DNA from: Andrena cerasifolii
Taxonomy: Eukaryota; Arthropoda; Insecta; Hymenoptera; Andrenidae
Assembly: GCF_050908995.1 (NCBI RefSeq)
Contig: NC_135121.1
Span: 7,316,001 to 7,380,000, forward strand
Direction of reading: 5' to 3'
DNA length: 64,000 bases
In this document: positions 48,634-60,921 of the stretch, in pieces
Numbering within the stretch: position 1 is the first letter of the stretch
How the letters are laid out: every line of letters starts with the position of its first letter
Program-made: the position numbers and the translations under genes
The notes under the pieces: model-generated
What the model saw: only the letters and a program-made list of their open reading frames with translations
What the model was told of the DNA's origin: nothing
Databases searched by the model: none

Positions 48634-51600
48634 AGCAGCGCAATTTTCGCGAATTAACGTAGCAGCGCCGCACATAGTGACCCGCTGCTCGGCAACGGAG
48701 AAAGATTGAAAATTCCTCGAAGCTAATGGGATTATTCGCGAAAAAAAACTTGGTGCACGCTCCTCTCGCCGCAGTTCATCGGGCAGCGCAAATAAAACGC
48801 GAACAAGCGGCGCGGCGGCGTAAATTAAAGCACAAATAGCGGGGTAGTAAACTGTATTCCACTCGTTGCCGTTCAATCGAGTGGATTTTTTTTTGTTTTG
48901 TATTCCTCGCTTTGCAACCCAGTTTGTATTGTTTACACGGTGTGTCCGACAGGAGGAGCGAGGCTTCGCGCCGAGCCGCGTCACGCTGTCCGCGAGCGGA
49001 ACGCTAACGCATCGCGCTTGTAATTCGCGAATATCGCCCGTTCAGTTTAGACAAGCCGGCAATTATCCGCCGGACCCAATTCCCTCCCGTGGATATTCCC
49101 GAATTAGGTGCCGCGTGACCGCTCTGTTTTTTGCGCCCGGCCGCCGCCGAGCCAGAGAAATTTCGGGGGTGTTTGTCACGGGCGAGATATCGCGGCGCGC
49201 CGTGCAACGGATTTGTTTAATACCGAAAAACGGACGACAGAGATAATTGATGAAGAATTCGGCCGGATTTATGGGTCGACGGTTGATTAAAATCTGTCTT
49301 CGGCCATTCGGCCGAAAGGGATGCGAAGAATTTATGCGCGATGGGATCGACGTGACGAAAAAGGACGCGGGAGGGAGGAGCGATATTCGTGCGCTGGCTC
49401 CGGGGCGGATTAATTCTATTTGCGGATCGAAAGTAAATAAGGCAGCTTGCGCAAGTGAGAATATTCTTGTCAGAGTGTTAGAATGAAAATATTCTTCTCT
49501 GGTGTCCGAATATATTCCGCGCGAGAGCTGTTTACTTTGCATGGTAGCTGAAAGAAATGAAAACGACAGGGAGGAATGTAGAAGCAAAAGGGCGTCGCGC
49601 GATCAGGCGTAAAGCGTGAATTTCAAGGGTATTTCTCGCAGCTCCTCGCCTGAAACTACGAGGACAATACGTTGCTGGAGCGATCGGATTTATATTCATA
49701 GGATCAACCGTTTTATCAGCGAAACGGAGCCACTTGGTACCAGACAAATGGGCTGTTCAGTCTGTAAGTCATCGGTACGACTATCGAAAGGGTCATTGGA
49801 GGGAGAGACTTATTAGAATTTCGATCGATCAACGACCTCCCAGATTTCTGGCTGCCCGGAGTTTCCTACGTGTCCTGCTTTCAATCGTACGCGAGAATTT
49901 CGCCTTCCCGCGGTCAAGCGTCGAGCAATGTTCGATTTGCAAACGGAAAACACTGTGCTCTGCGGTCTGGGTTGCCGAAATTTAACCCTGGGTAGCTTTG
50001 GCGGGCGCGGTCGAATATTATTTCAAGCTTGACGCGTTTAAGTGGAATAGGTAAACGCTGGTCAGACCGAGGTGACTGCTCTCGGATCGATCGCTTGTTT
50101 TCTCTCGGTTCTTTTTTATAGAGCATTGGAGCGTGACGTAGATTCTTTCGACATGAAGTTAAAGGAACAGTTTCATATTTTCTACATGCAGTTGTCCGTG
50201 AGAAATAAATGAAACGTGCTACTCTTCGTAACGCGCCTCGATATGAACTGCTTCTATACCTCTCTGCGATAACATGTTCAATTCCTCTTGCAGTTCCCTT
50301 AAGCCTAAAGTGTTCCCGTTCTTGTTGAAACACGTAGAAGAGCGTGTTTGCGAAGAATGATTATGTATTTAAAGAAAAAAGTAAACGAAGACTGAGTTAC
50401 ATAAAAGAGAATTTGCACAGCATTAGTTATACTTGAAGCGACTGTTGCGCCTGCGCCACTGTCTCGATGTCGGATTTCTTTTATTTTACCAGCTCCTTCC
50501 GCTTCCCATATTATTCGATACTCCGCTAAACTGTTTGACGAGCACGATGGCCGCATCAGGGAAAGTAGGGTAAGGTTCGAGAAAGGCTTTAGCTCCAGAA
50601 ATATTGGATCGAAGATCAACGGGATTCCTTATCTGAATTTCCCAAACGCCCGCAGATTAGTCGCTAATTTCCTTGAAAAAATTCCCCCCTCGACCACGTA
50701 TCGCGTCTCTCGAGTGCACTCGGAGTTCGACCTTTAAATTCTGGGCCACTTTGTGGGGAGGAATCGATCGCGGAGCATTCCGGAGGGAAGCGCGGACTGT
50801 TGGCGACGAATCGGGGGTATTTTTCTTCCATTAGCATCGATTGATTAACTGTTCGACGAAGAAACGTTTAGCCTAAATCCCTTGCAGAATTAATTCGCCC
50901 TTGTAAACCCACGGTTTAATAGAATTAAAAGAATACATGAAAAAGGGATCCCTTAAGTCGTACTCCGTAATCGCTACGACCACTAAAGATTTTATTCACA
51001 CTTTAAACAGTTTAGATTCTACGATCACCCGAGCATTACATATCCCAAGGGACCGAAAGGATTTTATGATCACTGGAAACTTGAAAGGTGCCTTCTATTC
51101 GTATCAACACTGCACAAGGCCATTCCATTCACCCTGCTCTTATCGTTTACTCTGCACACGCCTCAGCCTGCGTTCCATCGATTTTCATAAACCCCCTCTC
51201 GGAAAATCGAGAAGCAAGGCTCGGCCCTGTACCATCCGCGTCACTCGAGCGGTATCAGGGGCTCGGGGATGATATTAAAACCAGCAGAATTCTCGGCCCC
51301 GTGGCTGGCTTTAATTCATAAATTATTCCTCGGGGCTGGGTGTCACCGCGCCACTAAATTCCCGCGGAGCTCCGCGGCTAGAGGAAATTTTTCGCCAGGT
51401 AAAAGCCGGCGTAAGACGCTCGGGCTTGGAGACGGACCGGACTCGTGGCTTGTCGACGGCCGAAATGTGGTTCGCCAAAGATTCATGAAACGGTTGTCGG
51501 GATCCCCGAGACTTCCCCGAACAGAATACACGGTCCTGCGCGCTACAAAGGGAGAACTCGCGACCGATTTGCCAGCGAACTCGGCGAAACCCCGAAGAAT

Positions 51601-52549
51601 CGGCTGCGGATCGAATATGCAAAAGTTTCGAAGCAAGGGAACTATCGACAGGTGGATTTATTGGGTTAATAAGCGTGTAATAATAACGGTTCGCCAGGGG
51701 CTGGTCGATTTATAGGCTGGAATCGATTAGCGGAGGGAGGCTGGCTCTCGAAGAAGATCGTTGTGAGATTTATTCGGTTAGGGAAGCCAGGAACTTTGTG
51801 CTGTGACGTGTGATCACCACTGTGCGATCACCGCTAGAATCTCTGTGAGCAGATGTTCCATTCTATTGTACACGCATGTTGTAGATTTCTATCATCGCAA
51901 GCCGAGGAAGGGTGTAAGAAGCCCAAAATGGAGAACAATGCCGGGCGGCTGTTGCATTCGACGCGGATGATCAAGGGGAATCGAGTTTTCCCGCTACGAC
52001 CTTGTAACTCCGGGCTGGAGAAAAATTCCTTTAATTTTCCATGATGTATCGCCTTCCCCCGCAGTGATTGTAATTCCGATGTAAACGGAGGAGCGCGCAA
52101 CGGGCCACGTTTTAATGTCCCGTTGTGTCCGATTTATTTCCCCCTGCTTCGCTCGTGACATTGGTAATAGAACATCAGTATTTGGTAACTGAAAGTCTGC
52201 AGAAGGAAATTGAGCAACGTAAAAATTGATCCACGTTTGTGGGAGACAGGAATTGGGAAACGGCGAAGCCGAATGCAAAACCCACAGTGTCTGTTTAATT
52301 CTTTATATTTCCGAGATGTTACTCGACAAACACTTCGTCGCCGGACTGCCTCTCGATCTCTCGACGGCGAGTCACGCGCTAAGGACCGGGCTTTCTTATC
52401 TAAACAAATGCTGTTATCAGGACGGCGACGCATATCGCGGAGGGCCCGAGGTGTCTATGCCTCGGTGCCGGACTCGACGCCGCACAGTGGTGCTTTTTCC
52501 TGAAAAGCTGACCAAAAGTCAATTTCTGAAGTGAATAGCAGCTTGTTGG
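48634..52549. other. Non-genic sequence, no gene supported
   Basis: About 3.9 kb of largely unique sequence. GC- and CpG-rich parts (48.6-49.6 and 51.3-51.7 kb) produce long frames on both strands without motifs. Nothing recognised. Confidence 0.45.
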
Positions 52550-52849
52550 TAGTATGGCACATTTAAAAAAAAAATATATATATATAGAAATTATGTATAT
52601 ACTGAAATTATATATATAGAAAATGTAAATGCAGAAAATGTAAATGAAAGCACAGAGAGTACAAGTACGATATCCGATTTATCAGAATCTAAATAAACGT
52701 ATCTAGATAGAGGCAATAATATTTATTGTATGAATGAAACAGCATATTCTCATTTCAAACAGCATTTATAATCCTGACTTTGTTTATTATTATTTTCAAC
52801 AACATATTTGAACTATATAGTCTTCTATAAACGTAGGAATGCCGCATTT

Positions 52850-53300
52850 TTCATGAAAATCGAAAAATATACAATTTTCACAGTAATTAATTTAAAAATA
52901 TTTTAAAATTAAGATCGCCATACTAAATTCGACATTTTGATTATATAATTTTAGGCGAACATCGGAAAATTATCACAATTCCCGCAAAAATTAATTTAAA
53001 AACCAGGCCTATGCCAATGCTATTAGGTCTTCGATATTGAAATTTGCATTTCGGACAAGATATTCGTAATCAGCGACCCGCAGAACAATTTTCGCGCAGA
53101 TCTATCAATTTTTTAATACGCACATCCGTCATATAGGATTCGCAATTTTGTTTTAAAAAATTTGAAGTTCAGATTCGTAATCAGCCACCTGAAGAACAAT
53201 AGCATACCAATTTTCGTGCAGATCTATCATTTTTTTAACATACACGTCCGCTATGTTGGATTCGCCCTTTTATTTTAAAAAATTTGAAGTTCAGATTCAG
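52850..53300 (+). repeat. Diverged direct repeats of about 110-120 bp
   Basis: Two units start ATTCGTAATCAGC at 53062 and 53173 and end AAAAAATTTGAAGTTCAGAT. The second carries about 10 extra bases. An older, weaker duplication with the word TAATTTAAAAA precedes them (about 52860-53005). The AT-rich stretch 52566-52620 just upstream contains a TA microsatellite. Confidence 0.72.
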
Positions 53301-55824
53301 CGGCCCCAAAAATCCCCGTGCGCTGATTTCCGACTAAATTGAAGCACGTTCCGAGGGGTTTGCCGCATTTTAGCGATTTGGAACCACTGTGCGCCGTAGG
53401 GGTCCGAACCCAGGTACATATTCCCACACGTTCATAAATTGATACGTCGATAATATCTGGAGCCCAAAGCGAAAGTATCTAGTAGGTGTCTCCAGCAATC
53501 GACATCCTCCTCCTACGAGCCCCGATCTCCCATTCCATCTTCCTCCTATTAAAGCGGAGAAGAATTATTCGCCGGCTGCAAACAAGAAATAATCACCCCG
53601 TCGAAACAATTTCCCGTGGAAATTCGTTATAACAACGACAGCCGGAGAGATAAAGTCCCCCGGTTCCGTTTTCCACGCGTTCATCAGATGATATCGATGA
53701 TTTTTATCCGGCAGCTTTATCGCAGAGGACGACGCGAAATTCCACCGTCCGTTATCAGCGCGATGGGACCGAGGATTTAATTTATGCCTGCTTTTTGTGC
53801 CCGTCACCGGGTAGATCGTCGGACGAGCCTGGTGCCCCTTTGTTTTCGCGGCAAACTATCGATCCGGCGCCGGACGGAATCGAAGTTTCGGTCGGATTTC
53901 GGCCGGGGCGTGATGTAATTTCGCTGAACGCCCGTTGATTGTGTCGGGGACGCGTGGCCCGTCAATAGCCGCTGACAATGTGCGCGCGGCCGCGCTGTAA
54001 TTCAATCTGCAGCGCGCGCGGGAGCTTTAAATATAAATGCTGCTCCTCTTTTCGTCAACTGTTGATCAAGAATGCAAAAGCACACGGGGCAGGAACGCTT
54101 TCCGCCGTCCGGTTCCAATCAAAGTTTCATCATGACGCGTTGCTGTTCGCGGCGCCGAAAGGGAAGGGAGGGCGGCGCGCGTTGGAAAGAACAGTTCTCG
54201 CCGCGGATCTCGCGCTGTTTGTTGCGCGCAGGATGTAACGGAACATTTTCCCGCAACCAATGGCGCAGAAAAAATGAATCCCTCGGTCGCCTCGTTTCAC
54301 GCTGGCTGCCGCGCCTTTTTTTTCACACAGATGCCGGCGAAATTGCCTTCGAGTACGAACGGCTACAGTCCCAAAGGCTGCCCTGCACACCCCTCGCTTT
54401 TTCCCCGGCCGCCCCTCTTCTCGCGCGGCGCTGCTGATCCCGCGTCTCTCTTTTACCTCGCACGACCCCATCGTTTCAATTTCTTTCTGTTGTTCTTATT
54501 ATCCCTCCTTGTGCTCGTTACGCGGCTCCAGACTCTCGGTCCCAATTCTTCTTCGTTTCTGCTTTAATACGTCCGGTTCGAGGAGATTGTCTCCCCTCCT
54601 CGTTTAATTTCAGCCTCCACCCTCTCCCTCTTCCCCGACTTCGCGTTTACACGGCTCGCAGAGATCTCGTGATTAAACACGAAGCACTTGTAATAAGCTC
54701 CGCGCGACGAAGCTGATGGCCTTTTGACGACCAAAAAGCCGTCGCCCGCAGTGTATTATTTTTCTTGGGAGACGCGTGAAACGCGGAGCTCGTAATCGCC
54801 AGGGTAGATTGAATCTGCTGGTAACTGGGACAGAGATGGCAGCTCCGACAGCGTTTGCGCGATGCGTGCTGCAGGCGAAGCTCAGAAGTGCATAAAACCG
54901 AGGGAGAATAAACGTTAATGGATACCAGGCGTGTGTTAATGAAACGGCGGGGGAGCAAGGGGGTGAGCGATTCGTACGTAGAGGCTGGTTTAGTCTGTCG
55001 AGGTGAGCGACTGTTAAAAGGGCAGGGACGTTTATAGCGCGCGAGAGGTGTCATCTTTAGACAATCTCCAATGATATCGTACAGGTCGGATCGCCTCGCG
55101 TGTGTGGTTGATTTATAACGGGGGGGTAATATTGACATGGCCGACCTGTGCTTAGATTCCTCCTCCATGATGCGTTCGGGTAATCCAGTACGTGATCTAT
55201 AATGCCGACGCCTGCATACTGATGACTATACTCCGCTGTACACGGATACAGGGAGTCGACGCGGAACCTCTCGAAGGATCGAGGGACGCGTCCCGCGAGA
55301 CAAAGTCGCCTCGGAGGGCTCGGCTAGAATTTCTGCGCGAGAGAAAAGGGCTCGATTAGCCAGCAAATAGATCGTAATCGATTTGCAATGCCTTCGCTCG
55401 AATTACACCGCGCGAACTTCGCAGACTTGATTACAGCCTGCGGGATTAATTATCTGATCGTATTCTGCTGATGATACGACAGGCAGCATTCTTGGCCGCG
55501 CCATTTGTCTCGCTAGATATCATCTTTCGCCATCTGGCTGAGCCGTAGCCTAGGCTACTTGTCCATTTACCGAGTCAAGAGTAAAATTATAGCAGTTGAT
55601 AGTAATATAAATATCTTTAATTGTTGTCCCTTGAGTGTGGAAAGAATGCGGTTGTTCCATTAGGTATTTCAAAACGCAATATTACCCTGGAAGATTGATC
55701 AAATACTGGGCTATTCTACTTGCACAGCGCCTGCCTACGCACTGGCATCTCCTAGTGGTCCGGCGTCTGACAGAGTATTGACTTGTTTCACTTATCCACT
55801 GTTTAGCAGTTTGCTAGCTACAGT
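53301..55824. other. Non-genic sequence, no gene supported
   Basis: GC-rich unique DNA with overlapping open frames on both strands, for example minus 54647-55168. No domains or paired splice sites are seen. Confidence 0.45.
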
Positions 55825-55826
55825 TA

Positions 55827-56655
55827 GGGTAGATGTCCCTATTACGGTGCCTTTGTACTTAAAGAAGCCGTGCAAACAATTCGCATAAATAAAAAGGGAA
55901 AGAATTTTTCTTAAGAAAGTTAAACTATTAGTGAGTGTGTTACAAAGGAGAAGGTTGCAGTTTTAAACAATTAAATCAGAGTAAAAAAAATTCAGAAATG
56001 AATATGAAGATTTCGATGGATTTACCCAGATGCTTATCGGAAACGGCAAGGAACACGTATTTTACAAACATGAATAAATTGATAATTATCATGATTTGAA
56101 TTTTTGTAAAGTGTTAATTATATCATATTCCAATTTTATGAAAAAATAGCAAAATGAGCACTTTCAAAACGTTTCCATATTTTTTAAAGTGAAGCCAGTC
56201 ATAGGGACAGGAATTTAGCGCTTGTCCCTATAACTGTGCCCCCTTGGTACTCACTCGCTCCCTCTGTAACTGCTAAACCCAACCTTACTTTCATTTCTCA
56301 GACCGGGTGAACAGAAATTTATATTTGCATATTCTGCTTTTGTAATGAAAGCGTAATATTAAAATTACATAAAAACACCTCTCGTAGAGAAAAATAATAT
56401 TTTGAACGGTCCAAAGTTCGAAGACCTAACCGCGGGAACGTTATTAAAAAAAGGGCACCGTAATTGGGACAAAACAAGTATTTTTATTTCAATTAAAAAA
56501 ATATGAAAAATTAACATTTTTAACCGGAAAAAATTTCCTTAATAAAGAGAAAGGTTCAAGGAACCAATGTAAATTTTCACCAAGCAAAATCGAAGCAAGG
56601 GAAGTCAGTAATTAATTCCTTCGTGAGGAAGTCGGCGTAATCGGGACACGTACCC
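55827..56655. mobile_element. TA-flanked inverted-repeat element with internal copies of its terminal motif
   Basis: The left end GGGTAGATGTCCCTATTACG is inversely repeated (GGGTACGTGTCCCGATTACG) at the right. TA lies at 55825-55826 and 56656-56657. A close relative of the terminal motif recurs internally at 56224-56240 (direct) and 56454-56470 (inverted), mirroring the outer pair. There is no coding capacity. Confidence 0.78.
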
Positions 56656-56657
56656 TA

Positions 56658-57543
56658 TTCCCTTGTCTAATCGCATACTTGTAAATTCATTCTTGAACCC
56701 ATTTTCCGTGCAACTGAATTTCACCGCGGTTCCACATTCCGTTTCGTTAATATTGTCCATATACTATACATCACGTTTACTCTGCTTCGCCTGAATTCCC
56801 CATACATCTAATCCGCGTGCAAAATTCAAGCGCTATTTAATGGTTTGCAAACTGCACATTGAAAGATGAAACATCGTCCACTTACACTCTACCACCTGCC
56901 CGACCATAGAGACCCACGTCCATTCGAAAGGCTCTTAATCGCCCAGCACCGGAGGAAACAATTCCGCAGGGGTTTCGCGGGGCGAAAAGTTCGCCAATGA
57001 TTTGCCGCGAAAAACCAAATTCCAGATCCCCGTCAACAACTCGGTGTTTGCAATTTCGCGCAGCTCTGTCCGGAGGAGGGACGTTTTAATAAACGAGGAA
57101 AAGCGCGACGGCCAGTTTTACATCGCGCCAGCGCCGATTTGCGAACAGATTAAATCCACCGCCCCTTGCCGACCGGTCCGGGCGTCACGTGCGCGCGTGT
57201 AGAGCTCTACACGCGCGAGTCCTGTAAACATATGCCTCGCGTATGCCAGTGGAATATTACTGGGGAACGGGCTTTTTCACGGCGGAGAGGTTCACGCTTA
57301 TCACTTTACCTAGCGCGCGCGCGCGCTCGATGACAGCACGGTGCACGATGACGTGGCCACAGAATTATCAAATATTGAAAAATAGCGTGGCTAGTTGATC
57401 CTGTTTCTCACCCCGGTGCCTCTAAAGCGAAACGACCTCGGCGAGGAATGTTTCGACGGGAAACCCTCGCCTCGACGACATTAAATTGTATCCTCTTCGC
57501 TAGAACAACTCATTGTCTCTCTTCTTTTACTTTGTACGCTTAA
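56658..57543. other. Non-genic sequence with a perfect short palindrome
   Basis: Unique DNA, GC-rich towards its right. It contains the 26-bp palindrome at 57192-57217 and an alternating GC run at 57313-57326. A plus-strand frame at 57002-57202 has no motif. Confidence 0.5.
57192..57217. repeat. Perfect 26-bp palindrome
   Basis: CGCGCGTGTAGAG is followed directly by its reverse complement. There is no loop, so it could extrude as a cruciform or bind a dimeric protein. A 14-bp alternating GC run, potentially Z-forming, lies 95 bp to the right. Confidence 0.93.
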
Positions 57544-58035
57544 CCCTCGTCAGACGGCACAATTTTGCAACGTTAACGGACGGCAGAGGCACAATTGCAC
57601 CCTCACATATTTTATATGAATATTCTCACTGTCGGTATTATTTGTACGATAAATTGACAACATTTAGACTCAATGAAAATTGATAAAAAAAGTTCCCAAA
57701 TTTTCTTTTATAATGTAGATTATCTATATTTTACTTTTTTTATAATAAAATAACATTATCGTTAAACAAAAATCGTATTCTTTTTTCTTGCATTATTTTC
57801 GTACAAAATATATGGGGGCGCCACTGTGCCTGTGCCGCTGTTATGAATGCAACCCTCGACTTGACCCCCTATCTCGGAAGGGGGTGGAGATATTTCTCTG
57901 AAATTTCGTCTATATAATCTAGACGAAAAATTTAGAGATGTCACGAAACTTCAGCCCTCTGCAGCTTCTCGAAAAGATGTTATCGCAATGTAAAAATGCA
58001 AAAGTTACAATTGTACCTATGCCGTCTGACGAGGG
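57544..58035. mobile_element. TTAA-flanked short element (piggyBac-like MITE)
   Basis: A 492-bp element with terminal inverted repeats CCCTCGTCAGACGGCA, flanked by TTAA at 57540-57543 and 58036-58039. The homology resumes a few bases further in (ACAATTG words). The interior is AT-rich and non-coding. Confidence 0.9.
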
Positions 58036-58039
58036 TTAA

Positions 58040-59309
58040 ATCGATTAAAGGGATCACTGGGATTTAGCATGCACGAAATGGAAGCATCGAGAGGCGAAGA
58101 TTCCGTGGAATTCGTTGGTAAAGAACGGCCCCCGCAGGCGGTGATAATTACAATCGGATATATTCTTTGCTGCCGTTTAGGCGAGCATCGAATTTGGATG
58201 TTATCGAGGCGTAAGGATGCTCGTTACATAAACGGAAGTTATCAGTTGATTACAATGAGCAGCGATTGGTATAGAGAAATTAAAATTCGATAATGAGAAT
58301 CCATTTCGTTCGATAATTAAGGGCGGAGGCTGTTGTGAAGCAATGAGGGGTGGATTACTGATTGTGCGTGTTCAACGCTTGTGTGTTCCCGAGAAGATTT
58401 TGAAAAACAGGAAGGGCCGAGAAATGTGAAAATTTTTCAGCAAAATCAAGCGTGGCATTGATGCCGGAGGGATTGAAGGGGACTTTCCGCGATAATATCT
58501 CTCCATTGTATGGCGTGCACGTTAAATATCGCGATTATTGTTCGCGAGGCACAAAGAAAGGCGAGCAGAGTAAAATTTGAATTCACATCAATCATTAACA
58601 GTCAACCAGCTTCAATTGCTGGTAGACTGGAGAATAATTCCGCGCAATTATCGTACTACACGGGACCGAATACCGGGGAGTAATTAATTTTCCATCATTC
58701 CCAGACTTTTATGTACACTGCACCCCCTTTGGGCAACGAAATTACGCGGCCAGCGGTGTAGCTGATGAAACGTTAATCAAAGAGGCCCGGCCCTAGGGAT
58801 TTCCAGGGGAAGAAGTATTTGGTAACTAAACGTGGAAACCACTCCTCGATACGTTCGGGGAGAGCTCGCTTGCCTCCTCGCTCCGTTTTCTTTCGGGGCG
58901 GACTGCACAGCCCTTTCCGCGCAACGATAATTATAAAAGATGGTACGCGGCACGCACGATGAAAAATGGCCGACCCACGGGGCGCGATTAATCTTCGTTC
59001 GACGCTGTAATTGACCGAGGGAAACAACTGCAGTAAAACAGCAGCGCCGTCGTCTCAAGTGTGATGTATTAACAACCGGGAGCCGCTCGGAATGCATTAA
59101 TAACCCGCTTCCAAGGAGATACGTTCCCCTTCCTCTCCCCGAGGCCAGCTTCGAATCTGAAGAATCTTTGGCGTCGACCACCTCACCTTTCGTTGCGTAC
59201 TTACAAATAATAATAATAACAATGATATTGTTGCGCCGGGGCGTTTTCACCGCAGGCCACCCCGACGCAAAGGAGTAGAATAATAGACACGGACGCACAC
59301 ACGACTGAA
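58040..59309. other. Non-genic sequence, no gene supported
   Basis: Unique sequence. A minus frame at 58777-59298 includes an isoleucine run encoded by a short ATT-type microsatellite near 59206-59230, with GT donor-like sites nearby (minus GTAAGT and GTGAGG). No acceptor or motif makes it a credible exon. Confidence 0.4.
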
Positions 59310-60212
59310 CTATGTTGTTACACAGACCAATAGTTTACAAAGGTGCGACCCGTACGTCCGAACGCAATGGCGTTCGGTACGAGACCGTCTTCTGGTCGTC
59401 CTCTTCAAGGGAGCCGACCTTCTTCTATCTTCAGCTGCGAGCACCAGCAGGCTATGCACGGGCCTATACCCGGTGCTCGCAACAATATATTTACTCACGG
59501 GACAAGCCCATTAAGACAAAGTATATCAGTGCATTGATTACATTAATTAGCACAGCCAGAACAACCAAGCTCGTGTGTAACTCAAGCAATAAAGGCTGCG
59601 TAAAAGTAACAAAGGATTAGGGGGTACTAGTATACAAAGAAATCACCGTGTAGGTCTATGTACATCTATATAATGCCATCGGAAAACAGGGCACTTTGAA
59701 CAGTAGACTAGATAGGAGATCAGCAAAGAAATCAATGTTCGCGGGACAACTGTTAGCGAGACCGCTTATTCTATGCAGGGGATCAGCGTGCCGAGACTAG
59801 GAGGAGTAGTCCGGAGATTTGAAAAGGGGTGTTCGCCTAGTAGCACGTACAGGAACATTGAAGTTGACTAACGCCAGAACACGAGGGTTATCAACGATAT
59901 AGTTCAATATTTTGTACAGAAAAGTCAGGCCCAAAACTCTCCTCCTATGCTCCAGGGTCCGGATATTCGCACTGCTCATAGATAGGGCCAGAGTCGTGGT
60001 CAAAACGAGCAAGAGGCTGACCAGCTTTGTAAGCTAAAAGCCGCAAGAATCTGTGCCGAACCCTCTCAAGTTGAGCCCTATATTTATCCCAACGCGGTGC
60101 CCAGATAACAGATGCGTATTCGAGGTGAGGCAGCACAGGGATAAAGTATAGGTGACGCAGCGTGGAAGGATTCGCGAAGTCAGCGCTGTTTAAATACTGT
60201 TCTATACAACGC
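59310..60212 (-). mobile_element. Non-LTR retrotransposon fragment Y (Jockey/CR1-like), 5' truncated
   Basis: On the minus strand, two adjoining frames (60214-59945 and 60012-59797) show the hallmark post-polymerase region: LPHLEYASVIWAP, LERVRHRFLRLLAYK and FDHD. A frameshift lies near 59945-60012. It is followed by about 480 bp that look like 3' untranslated sequence with small hairpins (for example GCGAGCACC pairing with GGTGCTCGC near 59437-59483); the exact 3' boundary is a guess. The polymerase core is missing. Confidence 0.75.
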
Positions 60213-60213
60213 A

Positions 60214-60302
<89 letters not shown>
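60213..60302. repeat. (ATT)n microsatellite, about 30 units
   Basis: About 90 bp of ATT with one interruption near 60270. On the minus strand it reads (AAT)n and lies between the 3' region of fragment X and the 5' break of fragment Y, so it may be an expanded tail of X. Confidence 0.95.
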
Positions 60303-60303
<1 letters not shown>

Positions 60304-60921
60304 GGGAAACCCTTTAGTGTACAGAGATACAAAACTATTACCATTACTACATAGAAAGATAAAAATAAGAGAAATAAATAAAATATATATATATAAAATA
60401 ATAACATAAAATAAAATAAAATAACAAAGATAAATTAAGATGAGATAATAATAGATAACAAAAACATAACATAACATAAACTTTTTAAATACTACTACTA
60501 ATAATACTTATAACAGTCCGCCTATTTATGCCTAATCACGGAGCAAGAGAAAATTTCGTTGTTACGATAGAAGCTGCCTAAATAAATGCGTACGGAACCG
60601 GTCAAGCGAACCTGTAAACAGGTCAATGGCATCGCAGCGCCGATTCCACTCTTCCACCGCACGGTTTATGGGGTCCACAGTGTAGTGTGCATAAGCGGGA
60701 ACTCTCGATACAAAGATAATCATAGTTCGCCAATGAAGTATGCATCCCGAGCCAACTCCTAGAAGCAAGGAACGACAGGGAGCGGCGGGAAGACTGTCAG
60801 ATGACCCCAAAAGGAGACACCATAAAGCGCGAGGGGTTAATAGGCGGAGCAAGCTCCCGCGGGAGCCACCGATGGCCCCAGGGAAATTTATTTCCGCTGC
60901 GCCCTGTCCGTCATAGATCAC
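60303..60921 (-). mobile_element. Non-LTR retrotransposon fragment X, C-terminal end
   Basis: The minus frame ending at 60562 finishes VPAYAHYTVDPINRAVEEWN, then IDLFTGSLDRFRTHLFRQL. This resembles the last residues of the fragment at 35971-36884 (a Pro-Ile-Asn-Arg word, an Asp-Phe-Phe-Asn-Gly-Ser word and a basic end). Related words in another frame upstream suggest a frameshift near 60710-60730. An AT-rich 3' untranslated region follows to the microsatellite. The 5' boundary is uncertain. Confidence 0.65.

Noticed and set aside
59165..59298. Isoleucine-rich hydrophobic minus-strand peptide as a membrane exon
   Set aside because: The hydrophobic run is produced by a short ATT microsatellite and no usable acceptor lies upstream.
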